A DNA stretch of 55,890 nt, from NCBI GenBank assembly GCA_012839205.1, contig DUNT01000048.1, positions 1-55,890 of the forward strand, read 5' to 3'. Source of the DNA: Clostridiaceae bacterium (GTDB taxonomy: Bacteria; Bacillota; Clostridia; DSM-8532). Numbering within the stretch: the stretch's first letter is position 1; the number at the start of each line of letters is the position of its first letter. This document shows positions 18,707 to 26,696 of the stretch, piece by piece. The position numbers were made by a program, and so were the translations under genes. Under the pieces are notes generated by a model. It saw nothing but the letters and a program-made list of their open reading frames with translations. It searched no databases and was not told where the DNA came from.

Positions 18707-19333
18707 ATGGGTTTTTTTTCTAACAAAGGTGTTGATTGTTTTGATATGTTTCAAATTTCCATTTCTTTTTCCCGTAAAGCTGCGGTAGCTTTGAGGAAAT
18801 CTTATGATGACGGGATTGTGGATTATAATGAGCTTAAGAATGTAAAAGCCATTGAGCATGAGGCCGATATCCATGTGCACCGTTGCCTGAAGATGGTAGA
18901 CGAGGCCTTTATCACTCCTATAGACCGTTCAGATATTGTTGAGATTATAAAGGAAATTGAAAACATCACTGACAGTATCGATTCAATATCCAACATCACC
19001 CATATGATGTGTGTAAATAATGTTAATGAAGAGGCTCAGACACTGATGGACTATGTTGTTGATGCTTGCATTAAACTTGAAGAATTGATGAAAACTTTAA
19101 AGAATTTTAAGAAGGAAGTTAAAAAAATCAATGACTTGATTATTGAGATTAATAATATTGAAGAAGCTGGAGACAAGGTTTATTTCAAAGCTATGCGAAC
19201 TCTATTTGAATTTGAGTCCGATGCAAAAAAGATAATAGTGTGGCAACGATTATATGATCAGCTGGAATCTGCCCTGGATAAATGTGAGGATGTAGCTGAT
19301 ATAGTACAAAAGATTATAGTATCGAAGACTTAA
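18707..19333 (+). CDS. DUF47 / PhoU-like regulator of the phosphate transporter
   Basis: A 208-residue all-helical cytoplasmic protein of the DUF47 family (PhoU-like fold, also called YkaA or Pit accessory protein). Visible features are the early acidic metal-binding helix element KAIEHEADIHVHRCLKMVDEAF and the repeated element IEINNIEEAGDKVYFKAM, matching the two three-helix halves. Members are nearly always next to pit genes and are thought to modulate transport. The ribosome site AGGAGGAGCAACA precedes the ATG. A terminator follows. Confidence 0.92.
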   Translation: MGFFSNKGVDCFDMFQISISFSRKAAVALRKSYDDGIVDYNELKNVKAIEHEADIHVHRCLKMVDEAFITPIDRSDIVEIIKEIENITDSIDSISNITHMMCVNNVNEEAQTLMDYVVDACIKLEELMKTLKNFKKEVKKINDLIIEINNIEEAGDKVYFKAMRTLFEFESDAKKIIVWQRLYDQLESALDKCEDVADIVQKIIVSKT

Positions 19334-19346
19334 GATTCTGTATACA

Positions 19347-19393
19347 GGGGACTATCTTGCAAAATGTGTTATCGGAAGATGGTTCCCTTTTTT
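19347..19393 (+). terminator. Terminator of the pit-DUF47 operon
   Basis: GGGGACTATCTT at 19347-19358 pairs with AAGATGGTTCCC at 19376-19387 using two G-U pairs, followed by six T. Confidence 0.82.
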
Positions 19394-19417
19394 ATCCCCA
19401 AAATGGTATTTCCATAT

Positions 19418-19816
19418 TTAAGTATTACAAATAAAATATGAAGTAATAATTTCATATGCTTTATGGATACTGTGCATTATTTGTCTGCTCCGAAGAAACC
19501 TCAGCTGAATTTTGACATTGCCTCTTAAGTTGAGAAGTATTTCGGCATCAAGGTCAAGGCCGCCAACCATACCAACTGTATACAATGTAATGCTGCTGTA
19601 GGGAATAGAAATAAACTTTATTTTTTTACCGGAAACTCCTTTTCTGTCGGCAATAAGAAATCTTTTTTCTGTCATTACCATTTCATCACGAATTGATGAA
19701 AAGCATATTAAAGGCTTTTCAGAGTCACAGAGTTTTTCTCTTATAGTATCTGAAGGCTCAGTCTCTTTAAGAAAAAAATATATGGTAGGTTTCAATCTGA
19801 TATATTTTAAAATCAT
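19418..19816 (-). CDS. Small protein with a bacterial PH domain
   Basis: About 132 residues. The middle part, ICFSSIRDEMVMTEKRFLIADRKGVSG followed by KIKFISIPYSSITLYTV, matches the bacterial pleckstrin-homology-like domain (YvbH-type): an alternating strand pattern with TEKRFLI as the typical signature. The C-terminal helix closes the fold. No membrane segment or signal peptide is seen. Function in this family is unknown. I prefer the ATG at 19816, placed after AGGTGA, over the GTG at 19825. It converges with the DUF47 gene and is divergent from the M13 peptidase gene. Confidence 0.75.
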   Translation of the reverse strand: MILKYIRLKPTIYFFLKETEPSDTIREKLCDSEKPLICFSSIRDEMVMTEKRFLIADRKGVSGKKIKFISIPYSSITLYTVGMVGGLDLDAEILLNLRGNVKIQLRFLRSRQIMHSIHKAYEIITSYFICNT

Positions 19817-19979
19817 TAAAATCACCTGAACAGTAATTTATATAAAGCATTTGTAGTATAAGTGGTAAATATACTTGAAACTTTGATAACAAATTTGGAG
19901 CAATAGAATAAAAATTACAGACAAACCCTCAGGTAATATGTAATAATATTAGTAATATTATGAAGGGAAGTAGAAAAAA

Positions 19980-22397
19980 ATGAAAAAATTTAAGGCAAGA
20001 CTATTTGGCATGTTATTATGTCTCGCCATTGCTTTTGGCATGCTGCCTGTTCAGGCTGACACAATAAGTGACAATTTTGTAACAAGAGAGCAAGCGGTGG
20101 TAAGTATACTAAACACCGTAGGATATGGGGCTTTAGACCAGACAGAAAATAATCTGAGTACTTTTGCCGATGCAGCATCTGTTACTGCCCAGTACACAGA
20201 TGAAATTGGAATTGCAGTTACAAATGGCATAATGGCAGGATCCGGCACCACATTAGATCCCCAGAGAAATGTTACCCGCCTTGAATTTGCTATGTTTCTG
20301 AGCCGATCTATAAGGGAGCTTCCCGATCTTACAGAGAGCCAGATTTTTAGTGATGTTCCCGCATCTGCGGCAGGAGATGTCAACAGACTTGTCAGAGCTG
20401 GTCTCTTTTGTGGATACGGAAACGGTCTTTTCGGTTCAAATGATCATCTCACCAAAGATCAGTTAAGTGCTGTTATGGATAGGGTCAGAAACTTAAAGAA
20501 TACTGATTTAAAAGATGATTTCTATTATTCCATTAATTATGAATGGTTGAATAATACCAAACTTCCGGCCGGTTATCCCGGTTTTGGATCATTTGAAGAG
20601 GTAAGTCTCAGTAATGATGCTAAAATAAAAGAAATAGCCAATGAGATTTATAAAAACAAAGATACATATAAAAAAGGAACCATAGAACAGAAGATTGCTG
20701 ATTTCTACAGTACGGTACTGGACATGGAAAACCGCAATAAACAAGGCATAGAACCTATTAAAAAGTATTTGGACAAATTTGATGAAGTAAAGACAGCTCA
20801 GGAACTGCTTAATTATGCAGCCGAGTTTGAAAATATGACGGGCTATAATCCTCTTTTCACCTTTAGCCCTTCCGGTGATTTATTGGACAGCAATAAATAT
20901 ACCTTATATGGCCAGGGTCTTACAACTGGTCTTAATTCAGCATACTTATTAAGTGGTGATCCTCAGGTCAAAACTTTATATGAAGGCTTTATTGCACAGA
21001 TGCTGATGGCTTCCGGAATTGGTCAGGAGGATGCAGTGGCTCAGGCTCAAAATGTCTATGCCTTCGAAACACTCCTGGCAGAAAACACCCTAAGCAATGA
21101 GGACGCAAGCAAAATTGAAAATCTCTATAATCCGGTTACTAAGGATGAGTTAGCAAAATCATTTACAAATGTTGATTTAAGAAAATATATGTCTGATCTT
21201 GGTTATGGGGCTGTTGAGAATTTAATTATAACTGATGTTAAACTAATGGCCAAGACAGGCGAGCTTCTTTGCGATGAGAATATTGATGTTTTAAAAACTT
21301 ATGTACGAACAAAACTTATCACTAATACTGCTTCTCTTCTATCCAAAGAACTTCAGGATGCAATTACAGGGTTTAATGCTGTTTTCCTGGGCTTAAGCAG
21401 TACAATGAGTGATGAGGATATTGCCTTTAATCTTCTGAATTCTGTTATGAGCGGATATCTGGGAAGAGTTTATGTTGAGAAATATTTTTCTCCTGAAGCT
21501 AAAGCCGATGTTGAAAATATGGTAGATGAAATTATAGAAACTTATAAAAAGCGTATTGGGCGGCTTGACTGGATGGGTGATAATACAAAAGCTGCTGCCA
21601 TAAAAAAACTTGATTCTATGACTATTAAAATAGGATACCCGGATAAATGGGAGGATCCATATGAGAATATAGAGATGAAAAGCTATAAGGATGGCGGTTC
21701 TCTGATAGGCAATATATTTGCTATAACATCTGCGCAGGCCCAACACACCAAGACCTTGCTGGATAAACCAGTTGATAAATCGGCATGGCTAATGCCGCCT
21801 CAAATGGTAAATGCATACTATAATGCGCTGAATAATGAAATAGTTTTCCCGGCAGGTATACTCCAGCCTCCTTTCTATGATGAAAAAGCTTCCCGGGAGC
21901 AAAATTTAGGAGGAATCGGTGCAATTATAGCCCACGAGATAACTCACGCTTTTGACCATAACGGGGCCCAATTTGATGGAAAAGGGAATATGAACAATTG
22001 GTGGACCCAGGAGGACTATCAGACCTTCCAGCAAAAGACAAAAAGCGTGGCAGAACTGTATGAGGGACTGGAGATAGCACCTAATGCAATTGTAAATGGT
22101 AATTTAACTCTTTCTGAAAATGTGGCTGATATAGGCGGCGTAGCCTGTGTGCTGGAAATCATGAAAGAAATTCCTAATGCTGATTATAAAGCGTTCTTTG
22201 AAAGCAATGGACGTATATGGCGCTACACTGCAACGCCTAAGATGTACCAGCTTTTGGCACAGCAAGACACTCATGCTCCCTATAAACTAAGATCAAATAT
22301 GGTAATCCGAAATTTCCAGGAGTTTTACGATACATATAATATTCAGCCGGAAGATAAAATGTATCTGCCGCCTGAAAAGAGGGTAAGTGTTTGGTAA
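19980..22397 (+). CDS. Secreted M13 (neprilysin-like) zinc metallopeptidase with N-terminal SLH domains
   Basis: An 805-residue exported protease. Residues 1-26 are a signal peptide (MKKFKARLFG, hydrophobic core, then PVQA-D). Residues 30 to about 150 hold two S-layer homology motifs (VTREQAVVSIL and VTRLEFAMFLSR segments), which normally bind cell-wall polymers. From about 175 the M13 peptidase begins (KDDFYYSINYEWL). The zinc site HEITHAF is near residue 652, preceded by NEIVFPAGILQPPF, and the third ligand lies in ENVADIGG near 713. All catalytic residues are present. The protein is therefore likely an oligopeptidase held at the cell surface. It is transcribed alone and its start has a GAAGGGAAG ribosome site. 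Confidence 0.93.
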   Translation: MKKFKARLFGMLLCLAIAFGMLPVQADTISDNFVTREQAVVSILNTVGYGALDQTENNLSTFADAASVTAQYTDEIGIAVTNGIMAGSGTTLDPQRNVTRLEFAMFLSRSIRELPDLTESQIFSDVPASAAGDVNRLVRAGLFCGYGNGLFGSNDHLTKDQLSAVMDRVRNLKNTDLKDDFYYSINYEWLNNTKLPAGYPGFGSFEEVSLSNDAKIKEIANEIYKNKDTYKKGTIEQKIADFYSTVLDMENRNKQGIEPIKKYLDKFDEVKTAQELLNYAAEFENMTGYNPLFTFSPSGDLLDSNKYTLYGQGLTTGLNSAYLLSGDPQVKTLYEGFIAQMLMASGIGQEDAVAQAQNVYAFETLLAENTLSNEDASKIENLYNPVTKDELAKSFTNVDLRKYMSDLGYGAVENLIITDVKLMAKTGELLCDENIDVLKTYVRTKLITNTASLLSKELQDAITGFNAVFLGLSSTMSDEDIAFNLLNSVMSGYLGRVYVEKYFSPEAKADVENMVDEIIETYKKRIGRLDWMGDNTKAAAIKKLDSMTIKIGYPDKWEDPYENIEMKSYKDGGSLIGNIFAITSAQAQHTKTLLDKPVDKSAWLMPPQMVNAYYNALNNEIVFPAGILQPPFYDEKASREQNLGGIGAIIAHEITHAFDHNGAQFDGKGNMNNWWTQEDYQTFQQKTKSVAELYEGLEIAPNAIVNGNLTLSENVADIGGVACVLEIMKEIPNADYKAFFESNGRIWRYTATPKMYQLLAQQDTHAPYKLRSNMVIRNFQEFYDTYNIQPEDKMYLPPEKRVSVW

Positions 22398-22435
22398 ACC
22401 GGATTGATAAATTGAAACAGAGCTAATTATCAAAG

Positions 22436-22474
22436 GAGCTGTCTCAAAGATTGATTAATTTTTGATGACAGCTC
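22436..22474 (+). terminator. Probable terminator after the M13 peptidase gene
   Basis: GAGCTGTC pairs with GACAGCTC around a 23-base loop, followed by ATTTAATAT. The T-run is poor, so it is a weak candidate. Confidence 0.45.
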
Positions 22475-22534
22475 ATTTAATATATACAACGCAAATGCAT
22501 TTAATATCGGCACCGATTTTATTTTCAAATTCTA

Positions 22535-22574
22535 TTGACAACAATGATTCAATATTATATCCTGTATATACAGG
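22535..22574 (+). promoter_or_regulatory. Promoter and palindromic operator of the transaldolase-like gene
   Basis: TTGACA at 22535-22540 serves as the -35 element, with several overlapping AT-rich -10 candidates between 22553 and 22563. At 22561-22574 lies a perfect 14-bp palindrome, CCTGTATATACAGG. Its central TGTATATACA recurs exactly in the operator at 24268-24283. Such a palindrome over the start of transcription suits repression by a HutC-type GntR protein; one is encoded at 26697-27416. Confidence 0.6.
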
Positions 22575-22631
22575 GTATTACTGCTACTATTTAGTTCAAA
22601 AAAAGATAAAAATATAATGGAGGGACAGAAT

Positions 22632-23987
22632 ATGTCAACAGTGAATTATCTTTCTAAAGGTGAGGGTACACTTGGTGTAAACTATACCTTAAATTCATTG
22701 AATGCACCTGCTGCAAAAGGTGAAGAGTCTTATGTTAATCGCATAAAAAACATGATTATTTCTGCCGATGACTACGCACTACTCAAAGGAGATGTGGAGT
22801 ATGTCGGTGTCAGTGAGAGGTTTAAGGACGTTATAAAGACATTTAACGTACCTGATGATGAAACTCCCGCAGGATTCCGTATAGAGAGCAGTCTTGAAAA
22901 AGATGGTCTATTATGTGTTGACCTGGTTCGAGACATTTCTTATGACAAAAATGGAATGCCACGTCCTACGGGCGTAATTTTTTCTGCCGACTCTGCTAAT
23001 CCTTATGAGGTAGCTCCCATAGCACCGCTATTAGGTAATCTGACATGCAATCCTGGGATAATTTATGATTTGTTCATCAATAATCCCAAGGCAAATGTCG
23101 GGGGTAAGTTTAAGACACGCGAAGAAGTAATGACAGAGCTCGGAAGAATCCTTGGACCGGGATGTGACATAAGCGTAGAGTTGAATAACCCGTTTGAAAA
23201 AGATTTTGATAAAATACTCGAAGAATGTGAACAATTTAAAGAGATTCTTAGTGAATACAGAGTTGTAATTAAGGTTCCTCATACTGGGCCCGTAAACACC
23301 GACAACGTAAATGAATTGCTGGAAAATGACAAGCTGTTTTCATTAAGATATAACCAACCAGCTACAGCGGATGCGCTACATGGGCATAACCTCGCTCTGA
23401 AATTGAGAGAGCACGGCTATCGCATAAACTATACTTTAATGTTTGAACCATATCAAACTGCAATGGCATTGCAAGCTAAGCCTTATTTCATAAACAGCTT
23501 TATACGTCATCGTCTGAAACAGACGGAATATTTCAAGAAAAACTTGGATCTGTATGCAGTAACAGAAGACCGGAAATATCTTGAAGATATCAGAAGTTTC
23601 ATGGTAGCTAATGACTATCTCAACAAGAATGAAACAGGACGTGATTTACTTGATGTATACAAAATGGCAAAAGATATTATCGAGTATAGAAATTATAATA
23701 ATCCGGAGGGATCTGACGGACTTGATGGTGTGAGACATAATTTGAGACTGCTTCGGAATAATAACCTTCGCGATACACGTCTTATCATTTGTTCCATGGA
23801 AGGTGATTATAATTATCCTGATATTGACAGATTGATGGCAGATCCTGAGTTTGACGATGTTATAGATCGTGTTGTTATAACTGCAGAACCAGGTTATCTT
23901 GCACGGTTTACCAGCGCAAACCAGGTGGTTTCATATCAACGCAGGTTTATGAATGCTGTAAATAATGATCAAAAGAAGTCCAGCTAA
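22632..23987 (+). CDS. Long transaldolase-like (class I aldolase fold) protein
   Basis: A 451-residue protein not assignable to a named enzyme, but with transaldolase hallmarks. FSADSANPYEV near residues 118-126 matches the strand with the catalytic Asp (D120); GNLTCNPGIIYDL near 135-147 matches the TTNPSII block; VVIKVPHTGP near 211-220 carries the Schiff-base Lys (K214); and GYRINYTLMFEPYQTAMAL with YFINSFIRHR matches the following strands. Typical transaldolases have 215 to 320 residues; this one has about 110 extra residues at the N-terminus, 25 more between the Lys and the next strand, and a long C-terminus. I chose the ATG at 22632 because GGAGGG lies 7 bases upstream; an earlier ATG at 22617 overlaps that site. 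It sits before an isomerase and transketolase pair, so it probably acts on sugar phosphates. Confidence 0.7.
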   Translation: MSTVNYLSKGEGTLGVNYTLNSLNAPAAKGEESYVNRIKNMIISADDYALLKGDVEYVGVSERFKDVIKTFNVPDDETPAGFRIESSLEKDGLLCVDLVRDISYDKNGMPRPTGVIFSADSANPYEVAPIAPLLGNLTCNPGIIYDLFINNPKANVGGKFKTREEVMTELGRILGPGCDISVELNNPFEKDFDKILEECEQFKEILSEYRVVIKVPHTGPVNTDNVNELLENDKLFSLRYNQPATADALHGHNLALKLREHGYRINYTLMFEPYQTAMALQAKPYFINSFIRHRLKQTEYFKKNLDLYAVTEDRKYLEDIRSFMVANDYLNKNETGRDLLDVYKMAKDIIEYRNYNNPEGSDGLDGVRHNLRLLRNNNLRDTRLIICSMEGDYNYPDIDRLMADPEFDDVIDRVVITAEPGYLARFTSANQVVSYQRRFMNAVNNDQKKSS

Positions 23988-24116
23988 GCGTTGTTGATGG
24001 AAGAAAAATTGAAAGGTGTATTTGCTACTATCAATGCACCGTCTAAAAAAGTCGCTTAGGTGGATTATGAAGATCCGGAAATAATATAAGAATATATACG
24101 GTTTCCAAACCCTTTA

Positions 24117-24152
24117 ATCTCGAGGCGGGGATTTTATTCCCCGCCTCGAGAT
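24117..24152. terminator. Strong GC-rich hairpin after the transaldolase-like gene
   Basis: Two perfect 15-bp arms, ATCTCGAGGCGGGGA and its reverse complement, enclose a 6-base loop. Only ATAATAATCC follows, so the T-run is lacking. It probably ends the first transcript or protects its 3' end. It lies in the 342-base gap 23988-24329, which also holds a short broken reading frame and the next promoter. Confidence 0.6.
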
Positions 24153-24237
24153 AATAATCCTTATTTACCACCTGAGAGATGATCGAATATTTAATCTAGA
24201 TATAACCTGATAACATGTCTCCTTATTACATTTATTA

Positions 24238-24283
24238 TTGACAAAAAGGAAAAAATAGTATACATTCACATGTATATACATGT
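24238..24283 (+). promoter_or_regulatory. Promoter and operator of the isomerase-transketolase operon
   Basis: TTGACA at 24238-24243 is followed after 17 bases by TACATT (24261-24266), with TATACA overlapping it. A perfect 16-bp palindrome, ACATGTATATACATGT, lies at 24268-24283, just after the -10. Its TGTATATACA core is identical to that of the operator at 22561-22574. Confidence 0.65.
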
Positions 24284-24329
24284 AATGTCACTGACTGACA
24301 AATAATATATTATTTATAGGAGGATATTT

Positions 24330-24767
24330 ATGAGAATAGCTATAGGCTGTGATCCAAATGCAACATTGTTCAAAGACGAGTTAATACCATATGTAAAAGA
24401 ATTAGGACATGAGGTAGTTGACTATGGAAGTGATGACCCCATATATGCAAACACAGCTATTAAATTAGCAGAAGACGTTGCTAAAGGGGTATGTGACAGA
24501 GGCATAATAATATGTGGAACCGGGATAGGTGTTTGCATTGCTGCAAATAAAGTACCCGGAGCATATGCGGCTCTTATCAATAATATTTATCAGGCCCAGA
24601 GGGCACAATTGAGTAACAATGCAAACATAATTACAATGGGTGCTCAAGTAACCGGAATTGAGCTTGCAAAATGTTTTGTTAAGGAATATTTAAAAAATCA
24701 ATTTGATCCCAATTCACGTTCTGCACCGAAAGTAGACAGAATTGTCAAATATGAAAAGGGTGAATAA
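24330..24767 (+). CDS. RpiB/LacAB-family sugar-phosphate isomerase, EryI/DerI-like (C4 type)
   Basis: A 145-residue isomerase of the RpiB family. The active-site Cys lies in IICGTGIGVCIAANK (C62). The usual N-terminal SDHAG element is replaced by CDPNA, and where RpiB has RxHND with the ring-opening His, this protein has LSNNANIITMGAQVTG. The end reads FDPNSRSAPKV rather than the GGRHxxRV of pentose-phosphate isomerases. These changes match erythrulose-4-phosphate isomerases (EryI, DerI) as I know them, which act on open-chain C4 substrates. The classic ribose-5-phosphate role is therefore less likely. The ribosome site is AGGAGGATATTT. It is followed after 2 bases by the transketolase N-subunit. 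Confidence 0.8.
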   Translation: MRIAIGCDPNATLFKDELIPYVKELGHEVVDYGSDDPIYANTAIKLAEDVAKGVCDRGIIICGTGIGVCIAANKVPGAYAALINNIYQAQRAQLSNNANIITMGAQVTGIELAKCFVKEYLKNQFDPNSRSAPKVDRIVKYEKGE

Positions 24768-24769
24768 TA

Positions 24770-25612
24770 ATGGAGAGTCAAAAAATAAAAAGTTTAGAAA
24801 AAACTGCGGCAAAATGCCGGCGTAAAGTCGTGCGCATGATAGAGGCAAGTGGAGCTGGACATATGGGAGGAGCTCTTTCTTGCATGGATATCGTGACAGC
24901 ACTTTATTTCCACTTTATGAATATTGATCCCAAAAACCCGAAGATGCCCGAAAGGGATCGATTTATCCTGTCTGCTGGACATAAATGCATGGCTCAATAT
25001 GCAGCGTTGGCAGAGAAAGGATTCTTCCCCGAGGAGATTTTAGATACATATGGTTCTTTGCACTCAAAAATACCTGGTCATCCTGATATGCACAAGCTCC
25101 CTGGAGTAGAGGCAAATACCGGTGCTTTAGGACACGGGCTTTCCATTGCAACTGGTATGGCTTTAGGTCTTAAACAGAACAATATGGGTTCTAAAGTCTA
25201 TGTAGTTATGGGGGACGGGGAACTTCCTGAAGGCTCAAATTGGGAAGCTGCAGCTGCTGCAGCCCATTATGGGTTAGATAATCTAGTAGTTTTTGTTGAT
25301 AATAACGGACTGCAAATTAGTGGTAAAACAGCTGAAGTAATGAATATGGACCCAATTGGGGAAAGGTTCAGGGCATTTGGTTGGGAGACTGCAGCAATTG
25401 ATGGCAACAACATGGAAGAGATTGTTAAAACCATAGAGTATTTAAATACAAAAAAGGGTAGACCAAAGGCAATTATTGCTCATACAATCAAAGGCAAAGG
25501 CATTTCTTTTGCTGAAGATAATTACAAATATCATTACTGGAAACCCAATAAAGATGAATTGGAAAAGGCTATTAATGAGCTTGATGCAGTAATTAAGGAG
25601 GAGACCAAATGA
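24770..25612 (+). CDS. Transketolase, N-terminal subunit
   Basis: A 280-residue half-transketolase containing the thiamine diphosphate pyrophosphate-binding domain. The early His element reads GAGHMGGALS (H31; GHPG in most relatives), followed by FILSAGHKCMAQYA and GALGHGLSIATGMAL. The Mg-TPP motif GDGELPEGSNWEA near residue 148 ends with VDNNGLQ. Split transketolases occur in many Clostridia and archaea. The last 4 bases overlap the start of the C-subunit gene (ATGA), so both subunits are made together. In this operon it probably acts with the RpiB-like isomerase. Confidence 0.93.
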   Translation: MESQKIKSLEKTAAKCRRKVVRMIEASGAGHMGGALSCMDIVTALYFHFMNIDPKNPKMPERDRFILSAGHKCMAQYAALAEKGFFPEEILDTYGSLHSKIPGHPDMHKLPGVEANTGALGHGLSIATGMALGLKQNNMGSKVYVVMGDGELPEGSNWEAAAAAAHYGLDNLVVFVDNNGLQISGKTAEVMNMDPIGERFRAFGWETAAIDGNNMEEIVKTIEYLNTKKGRPKAIIAHTIKGKGISFAEDNYKYHYWKPNKDELEKAINELDAVIKEETK

Positions 25613-26544
25613 GCAAAGAACTAAGAGACCCAAGAAAAACATTTGGCTCTGCGGTATTTGAAGCGGCGAAGACTAACGAGGATATTGTTGTGCTTTCAGC
25701 CGATAGCGGAGGCAGCTCAGGTTTTGGTGAGTTTAAATCCACATACCCGGACAGATATTTTGAGTTTGGGATAATGGAACAAGGTGTTGTGGGAGTAGCA
25801 TCAGGTTTAGCTACGACAGGCAAAATACCTGTATTTTGTGCTATAGCTCCATTTGTTACTTCCCGGCCATATGAAATGTTCCGTAATGATATAGGGTATA
25901 TGAGACAAAATGTGAAGATTGTCGGCCGCAACGGAGGAATCAGCTATTCTGATTTAGGTGCAACACACCATTCCTTGGAAGACTTTGCGATTATTCGAAT
26001 GATTCCTGATGTTGTAATATTATCTCCGCAAGATCCAAGTGAAATAGAGAATGCTGTGAAAGCGATGTTAGACTATAATGGCCCGGTATACATGAGAATA
26101 GGAAATCAAAGTATTCCGGAGTTATTCGAAAGCAAGCCTTTCGAAATAGGCAAAGGAAATCTTATACGAGATGGCCAAGATGTAGCCATTATCTCAACAG
26201 GATCGCTAACCGCTAATGTTCTTGATGCAGCAAAAGTATTGGAAGATAAGGGTTATAATCCAATGGTAATTGGTATGCCTACAATTAATCCTATAGATGA
26301 AGAATTAATAGAATACGCGGCCCGCAAGACAGGGAAAATTGTTACCGTTGAAGAACACTATATTCCGGGAGGATTAGGTTCAATAGTTTCCGAGGTTTGT
26401 AGCAAAACCTTCCCCGTTCATATAAAAATGCTTGGTGTTCCAAAGACCTATGCTACTTCAGGACCCTATAACGAGATACTGGAGTTTTACGGGCTGGATG
26501 CGAAGGGAATTGTAAATTCCGTTGTTGACTTCATCAACAAATAA
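25609..26544 (+). CDS. Transketolase, C-terminal subunit
   Basis: A 311-residue partner subunit that holds the pyrimidine-binding and the C-terminal domains of transketolase. The catalytic Glu that activates thiamine lies in RYFEFGIMEQGVVGVASGLA, and the following GVFC-type strand reads GKIPVFCAIAPFVTSRPYE. The phosphate or aldose loop has GGISYSDLGATHHSLEDFAI. The C-terminal domain starts near ISTGSLTANVLDAAK and ends with VTVEEHYIPGGLGSIVSE. Its ribosome site, AAGGAGGAG, is inside the upstream subunit gene. No key residue seems to be missing. Confidence 0.93.
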   Translation: MSKELRDPRKTFGSAVFEAAKTNEDIVVLSADSGGSSGFGEFKSTYPDRYFEFGIMEQGVVGVASGLATTGKIPVFCAIAPFVTSRPYEMFRNDIGYMRQNVKIVGRNGGISYSDLGATHHSLEDFAIIRMIPDVVILSPQDPSEIENAVKAMLDYNGPVYMRIGNQSIPELFESKPFEIGKGNLIRDGQDVAIISTGSLTANVLDAAKVLEDKGYNPMVIGMPTINPIDEELIEYAARKTGKIVTVEEHYIPGGLGSIVSEVCSKTFPVHIKMLGVPKTYATSGPYNEILEFYGLDAKGIVNSVVDFINK

Positions 26545-26577
26545 CATGAGAACTATTTAAAACCTGGAGAGATATTC

Positions 26578-26613
26578 ATGAAAGGTAAGTTAATAGAGAC
26601 TTGTCTCTGTTAA
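26578..26613 (+). other. 11-codon micro-ORF with a ribosome site before the GntR gene
   Basis: ATG at 26578 follows CTGGAGAGATATTC, and the frame MKGKLIETCLC ends with TAA at 26611. The hairpin AGAGACttGTCTCT overlaps its end. It may be a remnant of a lost gene or a leader peptide; neither can be shown. Confidence 0.25.
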
Positions 26614-26628
26614 CACTTGTAAAAATTT

Positions 26629-26649
26629 TTATAATACGCTGTATTATAA
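26629..26649 (+). promoter_or_regulatory. Inverted repeat upstream of the GntR regulator gene
   Basis: TTATAATAC and GTATTATAA form perfect 9-bp arms around GCT, 47 bases before the regulator start. It could be an autoregulatory operator overlapping a TATAAT element, but it lacks the TGTATATACA core of the other two sites. Confidence 0.4.
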
Positions 26650-26696
26650 TCAATACGAAATATACCAATATTATTTAAGAAACAATAAGGAGTATT

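Noticed and set aside
19337-19347. CTGTATACAG palindrome after the DUF47 gene
   Set aside because: It resembles the TGTATATACA operators but is shorter, lacks the same core and lies inside a terminator region without a promoter.
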